Below are positions 42,275-46,976 of a stretch of DNA of 46,976 bases, in pieces. Both the position numbers and the translations under genes were made by a program. The notes beneath the pieces were generated by a model. That model did no database searches. It was not told where the DNA came from and was given only the letters and a program-made list of their open reading frames with translations. Position 1 is the stretch's first letter, and every line of letters begins with the position of its first letter. The stretch lies in the NCBI RefSeq assembly GCF_900100395.1, contig NZ_FNFB01000041.1, positions 1 through 46,976 of the forward strand, in the 5' to 3' direction. Origin of the DNA: Nonomuraea maritima. GTDB lineage: Bacteria > Actinomycetota > Actinomycetes > Streptosporangiales > Streptosporangiaceae.

Positions 42275-42419
42275 GCGTGCATCCCTTTCTGCCTTGGGCT
42301 CCCGCGGCCCGCGATTTCCGACCTCCCATGGGGGGTGGTCGGCGCATTCACGTCTTCTGTGATGTCCTATTCTCCCGCATCGAGAGCGCTCATGGGTAAC
42401 GATCTCCTCCCAGAATGCG

Positions 42420-43232
42420 TTGTCGAGGGGTGCGATCACGTCCAAACTGGACCTTGTGCACGCTCGCGCCGCTCTCTTCGATGTGTATGGAGATCACCTG
42501 CGTTCCCGCGGCGGACAGGCCACCGTCGCCGCGCTCGTCCGCCTGCTGAAACCTCTGGAAATAGCCGCTCCAGCCGTGCGTACCGCGGTTTCCCGCATGG
42601 TGCGGCAAGGGTGGCTGAGCCCCGTCAGACTGCCCCAGGGAGCCGGTTATGCGCTGACGCCGAAGTGCGTCAGACGGCTGGACGAGGCGGCGCTCAGAAT
42701 TTACCGATCGGGAACGCTGTCCTGGCACGGCCGCTGGCACGTGATCATCGTGGAGCCCGTACGCGACCGCACCCGCAGGGAGCGGCTACGGGCCGATCTG
42801 ACGTTCCTCGGGTACGCCGCGCTGGCGGAGACGACGTGGATCGGTCCGCGGTCGTCGATCGAGCTGGACAACCTGCTCGACGGCGAGGGCATCCGGGCCG
42901 ACCGGTTCGACGCGGCGCTGGAGGGCGACCCGCGCGAACTCGTGGCCAGGGCATGGGATCTGGGCGCCATCGGCGAGGCGTACGAGCAGTGGCACGCCGA
43001 AGCTGTCACGCTGGTCAGCACGCTGCCGGAGGGGGCCCCGGACCACCAGGTCTTCGCCACGAGAAGCCGGCTCGTGCACGGCTGGCGCAACTTTCTCTTC
43101 CGTGACCCCGGCCTGCCGCCGGAGCTGTTGCCGGTGGGGTGGCCGGGCGAGAAGGCCAGGGCCTACTTCGAGCAGGAGGCCGCCCGGCTGCTGCCCGCAG
43201 CCGCCGCGTTCGTCGACAGGGAGTTACAGTGA
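42420..43232 (+). CDS. PaaX-like transcriptional regulator
   Basis: A 270-residue protein of the PaaX type: N-terminal winged helix (ARAALFDVYGDHLRSRGGQATVAALVRLL...VRTAVSRMVRQGWLSPV), a central Cas2-like ferredoxin fold (WHVIIVEPVRDRTRRERLRADLTFLGYAALAETTWIGP) and a C-terminal domain with LVHGWRNFLFRDPGLPPELLP. PaaX proteins repress phenylacetate genes and respond to phenylacetyl-CoA. The stop overlaps the GTG of an enoyl-CoA hydratase, so a related catabolic role is likely. The start is uncertain: TTG 42420 is used here; GTG 42456 is an alternative close to the first conserved residue. Confidence 0.88.
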   Translation: MSRGAITSKLDLVHARAALFDVYGDHLRSRGGQATVAALVRLLKPLEIAAPAVRTAVSRMVRQGWLSPVRLPQGAGYALTPKCVRRLDEAALRIYRSGTLSWHGRWHVIIVEPVRDRTRRERLRADLTFLGYAALAETTWIGPRSSIELDNLLDGEGIRADRFDAALEGDPRELVARAWDLGAIGEAYEQWHAEAVTLVSTLPEGAPDHQVFATRSRLVHGWRNFLFRDPGLPPELLPVGWPGEKARAYFEQEAARLLPAAAAFVDRELQ

Positions 43233-44005
43233 TCCGCTATGACGTGACCGACGCCGTCGCCACCATCACGCTCGACCGGCCCGAGGCCATGAACTCGCTG
43301 ACCACCGAGGTCAAGGAGGCGCTGCACGGCGCGCTGCGGCGGGCCGCGGCCGACCACGGCGTCAGGGCGGTGCTGCTCACCGGAAGCGGCCGGGCCTTCT
43401 GCGCGGGCCAGGACCTGCGCGAGCACGCCGACAACCTGCGGGCGGGCCGCGGCCTGGCCAACACCGTGCGCGAGCACTACAACCCGATCGTCGAGCTGAT
43501 CACCACCATGGCCAAGCCGGTGGTGGCCGCCGTCAACGGTGTGGCCGCGGGAGCGGGCGCGTCCCTGGCGTTCGCGTGCGACCTGCGGCTCGCCTCCGAC
43601 AGGGCGAAGTTCGCGATGGCGTTCGCCGGCATCGGCCTCGCGCCCGACTCGGGCGCCTCATGGACGCTGCAGCGCCTGGTCGGCCGGGGCCGCGCCGCCG
43701 AGCTGATGCTGCTCGGCGAGCCGCTCGACGCGGCCCGCGCGCTGGAGCTGGGCCTGGTCTCGCGCGTGGTGCCGGCCGACGACCTGCAGAAGGCCGCACA
43801 GGAGCTCGCCGTACGGCTGGCGCAGGGGCCGACCCTCGCCTACGCCGCCACGAAGCGGGCACTCGCGTACGCCGCGACGCACTCCCTCACGGACGCCCTG
43901 TCGATGGAGGCCGACCTCCAGGACAGCTGCGCCGCCACGCGCGACCACGTCAGGGCCACGGAGTCGTTCCTCGCCAAGGAGCGGCCGGTCTTCACCGCGG
44001 AGTGA
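43229..44005 (+). CDS. Enoyl-CoA hydratase/isomerase family protein
   Basis: A 258-residue crotonase-fold enzyme: ITLDRPEAMNSL, oxyanion motifs GRAFCAGQDLRE and VNGVAAGAGASLAFACDLRLAS, and the ACDLRLAS...FGIGL-type stretch (FAMAFAGIGLAPDSGASWTL). The acidic residue in IGLAPDSGASW resembles PaaG-type ring isomerases more than the two-Glu hydratases. With PaaX directly upstream (GTGA overlap), a phenylacetate-type ring-degradation step is likely, but no other paa genes are seen. Its 3' end overlaps the convergent tag gene by 14 nt. Confidence 0.92.
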   Translation: MIRYDVTDAVATITLDRPEAMNSLTTEVKEALHGALRRAAADHGVRAVLLTGSGRAFCAGQDLREHADNLRAGRGLANTVREHYNPIVELITTMAKPVVAAVNGVAAGAGASLAFACDLRLASDRAKFAMAFAGIGLAPDSGASWTLQRLVGRGRAAELMLLGEPLDAARALELGLVSRVVPADDLQKAAQELAVRLAQGPTLAYAATKRALAYAATHSLTDALSMEADLQDSCAATRDHVRATESFLAKERPVFTAE

Positions 44006-44567
44006 GGCGGCGGGCCACGCAGTCCTCGATGTGGTCGTTGACCAGGCCGATGGCCTGCATCAGCGCGTACGCGGTGGTGGGGCCGACGAAGCGGAAGCCG
44101 TGGCTCTTCAGCTCTTTGGCCAGCGCCTTGGAGGCCGGGGTGGCGGCGGGCACGTCGGCCGGGGTGGGCGGGGCGGGGGCGTCGGGGTCGGCGTACCGCC
44201 ACACCAGCTCCGACAGCCCGCCGGGCAGGTCGAGCGCCGCTTGCGCGTTGCCGATCGCGGCCTCGATCTTGGCCCGGTTGCGGACGATGCCGGCGTCGGC
44301 GAGCAGGCGGGTGACGTCGTCGTCGGTGTAGGCGGCGACCTTGGGGATCGAGAAGTGGTCGAAGGCGGCCCTGAAGTTCTCGCGCTTGCGCAGGATCGTC
44401 AGCCACGACAGGCCCGACTGGAACGCCTCCAGCACCACCCGCTCGTAGACGGCGTCGTCGCCCTTGACCGGGCGGCCCCACTCGTCGTCGTGGTAGGCCT
44501 GGTACATCGGGTCGGCGAGCCCCGGCCACGGGCAGCGGATGATCGGCTCGCTGGTCGGCAGGCTCAC
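43992..44567 (-). CDS. tag: DNA-3-methyladenine glycosylase I
   Basis: A 191-residue base-excision repair enzyme. Landmarks: IIRCPWPG (zinc Cys), YHDDEWGRPV, LEAFQSGLSWLTILRKRENFR (helix-hairpin region with the conserved WxTIL-RKRE), the long C-terminal HGFRFVGPTTAYALMQAIGLVNDH and the closing Cys in HIEDC. It removes 3-methyladenine from alkylated DNA. GTG 44567 overlaps the stop of the DivIVA-like gene (GTGA), so the two are coupled; I recall the same pairing in mycobacteria (Rv1209/Rv1210). Upstream extension to 44699 is rejected. Confidence 0.95.
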   Translation of the reverse strand: MSLPTSEPIIRCPWPGLADPMYQAYHDDEWGRPVKGDDAVYERVVLEAFQSGLSWLTILRKRENFRAAFDHFSIPKVAAYTDDDVTRLLADAGIVRNRAKIEAAIGNAQAALDLPGGLSELVWRYADPDAPAPPTPADVPAATPASKALAKELKSHGFRFVGPTTAYALMQAIGLVNDHIEDCVARRLTPR

Positions 44568-45169
44568 CGTCGCTCGTCCTCCTTCTCCGGCACCGGCTCG
44601 GCGTCGGACGGCTTGTCGTCGGCGGCGGGCTCGGGGGCCGTGCCGTTCGACGCGGCGGGGTCGCCGTCGCCGTTGACCTCGATCGTCTCGACGCGCCACT
44701 CGGGGTCGTCGGGACGGCTGATCTCACCCTCGGCGTCCCACGCCACTGTGGAGCCGCTCGCCGTCACCGGGTCGCCGGACTCGGGCAGCTCGCGCGGCGC
44801 CGGCGCGTCGGGCTGGTGCGCGGTACGCGGCTCGGGCCCCGGCGGGGCGTAGGCCTCCTGCCGCGCGTACAGCCTGCTGGCCAGCAGCTCGGAGACGCGC
44901 TGCTCCAGCACGGCGATCCGGTTGTCGCGGGCGCTGATCGCGCCGGCGGCCCGGCGCAGGGTCTCGTCGACGCTCGCCGTGTGGTAGCCGACCAGGTTGA
45001 CCGGCAGCTGCAGCGCCATGACGTCGACCGCCGTGAGGTGCCCCGACTCGGGCAGGTCGAGCGGCGGCACGTCAGGAGGGAACTCGCCCAGCTCACCGCC
45101 CTTGCCCAGGGAGACCAGGACCACGCAGGCCAGGACGGCGATGGCGGCGATGGCGAGAATGACCAGCAC
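44564..45169 (-). CDS. DivIVA-domain membrane protein
   Basis: A 201-residue protein with an N-terminal membrane helix (MLVILAIAAIAVLACVVLVSL), a DivIVA-like segment (VNLVGYHTASVDETLRRAAGAISARDNRIAVLEQRV, about 57-95, partly coiled coil) and an acidic disordered tail. DivIVA-type proteins mark poles or septa; this short version has only one copy of the GY...VD motif. GTG 45169 lacks a ribosome binding site but has TACGAT six nt upstream, so it is probably leaderless. It is coupled to tag. Confidence 0.85.
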   Translation of the reverse strand: MLVILAIAAIAVLACVVLVSLGKGGELGEFPPDVPPLDLPESGHLTAVDVMALQLPVNLVGYHTASVDETLRRAAGAISARDNRIAVLEQRVSELLASRLYARQEAYAPPGPEPRTAHQPDAPAPRELPESGDPVTASGSTVAWDAEGEISRPDDPEWRVETIEVNGDGDPAASNGTAPEPAADDKPSDAEPVPEKEDERR

Positions 45170-45175
45170 ATTGGC

Positions 45176-45181
45176 ATCGTA
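45176..45181 (-). promoter_or_regulatory. -10 element of the leaderless DivIVA-like gene
   Basis: TACGAT on the minus strand ends 6 nt before GTG 45169. Confidence 0.5.
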
Positions 45182-45249
45182 CTCATACTGCGGAGCGCAT
45201 TCAGCGATCTACCGCAAGTAGCACAATCCGTACATAGGGGTACCCCTTG

Positions 45250-45834
45250 TCAGCCCGCGGCCTCTCCGAGTTCGGCGACGCTGGGCCGCACCGGCTGCGG
45301 GCGCGACTCCAGGTGCGCGAACGCCTCCTCCACCGTCGAGGCGAACGAGATCGCGTCGAAGACGTCGGGACGGGTGAAGCCCTCGTCGTACATGTGGCCG
45401 ACCATCGCCCGCAGCGGCTCGTACAGCCCCCAGGGGTCGAGGACCACCAGGGGACGGTCGTGGATGCCGAGCACCCGCGAGGTCCAGATCTCGAACAACT
45501 CCTCCAGCGTGCCGATCCCGCCCGGCAGCACCAGGAACGCGTCGGAGCGGGCGTCCATGACGCCCTTGCGCTCGCGCATGTCGGCGGTGACGACGAGCTC
45601 GCTGGAGTCGTGGTCGGCCACCTCGATGTCCACCAGCACCTGCGGGATCACGCCGATCGTCCGCCCGCCGGCCGCGCGGGCGGCGGACGTCACCGCGCCC
45701 ATGCACGACACCGTGGCGCCGCCACTCACGAGGGTGTGCCCGCGCCTGGCCAGCTCGGTGCCGACCTCGGCGGCGAGGTCGACGTACTTGCGGTCGATGG
45801 TCTGGCTGGAGGCGCAGAAGACGCAGATGTTCAC
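45250..45834 (-). CDS. LOG family protein (cytokinin-riboside-monophosphate phosphoribohydrolase type), short form
   Basis: A 194-residue Rossmann-like protein: start NICVFCASS, VSGGATVSCMGAV, the substrate motif MRERKGVMDARSDAFLVLPGGIGTLEELFE (R-x-x-x and PGGxGTxxE). LOG enzymes release free cytokinin bases or, more generally, split nucleoside monophosphates. In VSGGATVSCMGAV the usual GGG-x-x-GLMG is altered (GGATVSCMG). GTG 45834. It lies 12 nt downstream of a second LOG gene, and the two are likely co-transcribed. Confidence 0.92.
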   Translation of the reverse strand: MNICVFCASSQTIDRKYVDLAAEVGTELARRGHTLVSGGATVSCMGAVTSAARAAGGRTIGVIPQVLVDIEVADHDSSELVVTADMRERKGVMDARSDAFLVLPGGIGTLEELFEIWTSRVLGIHDRPLVVLDPWGLYEPLRAMVGHMYDEGFTRPDVFDAISFASTVEEAFAHLESRPQPVRPSVAELGEAAG

Positions 45835-45845
45835 AAAGGTGAAGC

Positions 45846-46664
45846 CTATTGCGGCTCCGCGACCTGGGCGGCGCAGGCCTCGGTCTCTTCCTCGAACTGC
45901 CGGGAGCGGGCCATGTCGGCCTCCACGATGATGCGCACGGCCTCGTCCACGTCGTCGGTGACGGTGATCAGGTCGAGGTCGTCGGCGGCGACCTTTCCGG
46001 TGCCGAGCAGGGAGCTCTTGATCCAGTCCATCAGGCCGCTCCAGTACTCGGAGCCCATCAGCACCACGGGGAAGGAGGTCACCTTGCGCGTCTGCACCAG
46101 GGTGAGCGCCTCGAACAGCTCGTCGAGCGTGCCGAAGCCGCCGGGCAGCGTGATGAAGCCGCAGGAGTACTTGACGAACATCGTCTTGCGCACGAAGAAG
46201 TAGCGGAACTCGACGCCCAGGTCGACGTAGTCGTTCATGCGCTGCTCGAACGGCAGCTCGATGCCGAGCCCGACCGACACCGCCCCGTCGACCTCACGCG
46301 CGCCCCGGTTGACCGCCTCCATGAGGCCGGGACCGCCGCCGGTGATCACGGCGTAGCCGGCCTCGGCCAGGGCCTGGCCGAGGCGGACGCCCGTCCGGTA
46401 GTCGGGGGAGTCGACGGGGGTGCGGGCCGAGCCGAAGACCGTGACCGCCGGCGGCAGCTCGGCGAGCTGGCCGAACCCCTCCACGAACTCCGCCTGGATG
46501 CGCAGCACTCGCCAGGGGTCGGTGTGCACCCAGTCGGTCGGCCCCTGCCGGGCCAGCAGCCGCTGGTCGTGCGTCGAGCTCGGAACGAGCCGCCCCCGCA
46601 CGAACGCCTGCCCCTGGCGGTGTTCCCGGCGATTGTCACGACGTGGTTGTTCCATGCGGGTCAC
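45846..46664 (-). CDS. LOG family protein, long form
   Basis: A 272-residue TIGR00730-type LOG protein: FVEGFGQLAELPPAVTVFGSART, VITGGGPGLMEAVNRGA (canonical GGGPGLM), YFFVRKTMFVKYSCGFITLPGGFGTLDELFEALTLVQT. The N-terminal about 60 residues are basic and not part of the domain. GTG 46664 has AGGA six nt upstream; ATG 46655 is an alternative. Unlike its shorter neighbour it has intact nucleotide-binding motifs. The adjacent IS110-type element ends within about 250 nt of its start and may have replaced part of its promoter. Confidence 0.92.
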   Translation of the reverse strand: MTRMEQPRRDNRREHRQGQAFVRGRLVPSSTHDQRLLARQGPTDWVHTDPWRVLRIQAEFVEGFGQLAELPPAVTVFGSARTPVDSPDYRTGVRLGQALAEAGYAVITGGGPGLMEAVNRGAREVDGAVSVGLGIELPFEQRMNDYVDLGVEFRYFFVRKTMFVKYSCGFITLPGGFGTLDELFEALTLVQTRKVTSFPVVLMGSEYWSGLMDWIKSSLLGTGKVAADDLDLITVTDDVDEAVRIIVEADMARSRQFEEETEACAAQVAEPQ

Positions 46665-46915
46665 GCTAGTTCCTAATCAGTTCTGGGAGTAAGCCATCCG
46701 GCAGACTCCTGGTGGTAGCCGCTGACAGGTGAGCACTCTGGGTTCCTGGACATCGAGTCCTGGTGAAAGACCGTGCCCCTGCCGGTCGGCCGGGAGAGTT
46801 GATCGCTGATGGGATGTCGTGCCCGCCCGCAGAGGCGTGAGCACTGCTTGATTAGGTCGCTGATGGTTCTCCCGCAGGCTGCTGAAGGTGATCGGCATCG
46901 AGAACGGGAGGACCG
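46665..46915 (+). ncRNA. Possible IS110 left non-coding end with bridge-RNA region
   Basis: About 250 nt without a gene, between the LOG start codon and an IS110-type transposase start. In the IS110 group the non-coding end before the recombinase encodes a structured bridge RNA of roughly this size (established for IS621). Visible structure: GACCG...CGGTC stem near 46780-46800, direct repeats GTGAGCACT (46729 and 46837) and TCGCTGATGG (46803 and 46857). The element boundary cannot be fixed without a second copy. Confidence 0.4.
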
Positions 46916-46976
46916 TTGCGACTGTTCGTGGGTGATGACTGGGCCGAAGACCACCACGACGTGGAGGTGATGGACG
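46916..46976 (+). CDS. IS110-family transposase, N-terminus (cut by window edge)
   Basis: TTG 46916, with GGGAGG four nt upstream, opens MRLFVGDDWAEDHHDVEVMD. This is the characteristic start of IS110 recombinases: a short hydrophobic strand then the first catalytic Asp (VGxDWAxxHHDV) of the RuvC-like DEDD domain. Only 20 codons are in the window. IS110 enzymes insert and excise through RNA-guided site choice and leave no terminal inverted repeats. Confidence 0.8.
   Translation, partial: MRLFVGDDWAEDHHDVEVMD

Overview
The window comes from a high-GC actinomycete. GTG and TTG starts are common, there are many 4-nt stop/start overlaps, and there is a bacterial Ku/LigD-type end-joining set, mycosin-like subtilases and a MoeZ-type rhodanese fusion. 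Composition and gene neighbourhoods suggest the Streptosporangiales (Nonomuraea/Streptosporangium type); this assignment is inferred, since no marker rRNA is present. Much of the gene order matches two blocks I recall from Mycobacterium tuberculosis: the moeZ / TetR / DUF3107 / ferritin-like / DEAD-box neighbourhood (Rv3206c-Rv3211) and the LOG / tag / DUF3117 ... methyltransferase / sigE / anti-sigma / htrA / tatB / mrp / MgtE-N neighbourhood (Rv1205-Rv1232).

Layout. 1-3.3 kb, minus strand: two tandem copies of a two-gene unit (membrane or secreted accessory protein plus mycosin-like subtilase), the last cut by the window edge. 3.4-5.5 kb: moeZ and an alpha/beta hydrolase. 5.5-10.1 kb: an unusual accessory island. 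It holds four paralogous small exported proteins rich in His, Arg, Gly, Trp and Asn, arranged as two two-gene arms of a large inverted duplication around a lipoprotein gene and a 94-codon gene. All four genes have a 25-nt leader hairpin and a conserved block next to the ribosome binding site. 10.2-11.8 kb: an ABC-2 exporter. 11.9-14.6 kb: divergent ku and ligase/polymerase genes; the ligase reading frame is broken by one missing G. 14.7-21.5 kb: small acidic protein, TetR regulator, DUF3107, a repeat-rich non-coding stretch, ferritin-like protein, DEAD-box helicase, hydrolase and MpaB-like oxygenase. 21.6-24.6 kb: RecB-type nuclease, a metallo-beta-lactamase-fold protein that lacks most metal ligands, a zinc-ribbon protein and a NUDIX hydrolase. 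24.6-30.0 kb: a large membrane-anchored Asp-box propeller protein, a CPBP protease, and a secreted protein coupled to a His-containing membrane protein. 30-34.6 kb: CitE-like lyase, small conserved protein, EamA exporter, soluble MgtE-N/PRC/CBS protein with DUF1003 partner, MarR regulator.

34.7-42.3 kb is the envelope-stress core: mrp, tatB, htrA, anti-sigma and sigE on one strand, with a divergent O-methyltransferase, then pepA and DUF3117. A promoter of the extracytoplasmic-function type (GGGAAC, 17 nt, CGTT) lies in front of sigE and implies autoregulation. 42.4-46.7 kb: PaaX regulator coupled to an enoyl-CoA hydratase, DNA-3-methyladenine glycosylase coupled to a DivIVA-like membrane protein, and two LOG-family genes. 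The last 60 bases are the beginning of an IS110-family transposase; the roughly 250 nt in front of it would be the non-coding end where this family carries its bridge RNA.

The least explained part is the 6.2-10.1 kb inverted duplication: a multi-copy family of secreted His-rich proteins with matched RNA structures at both gene ends. No tRNA, rRNA or CRISPR array was recognised anywhere in the window.
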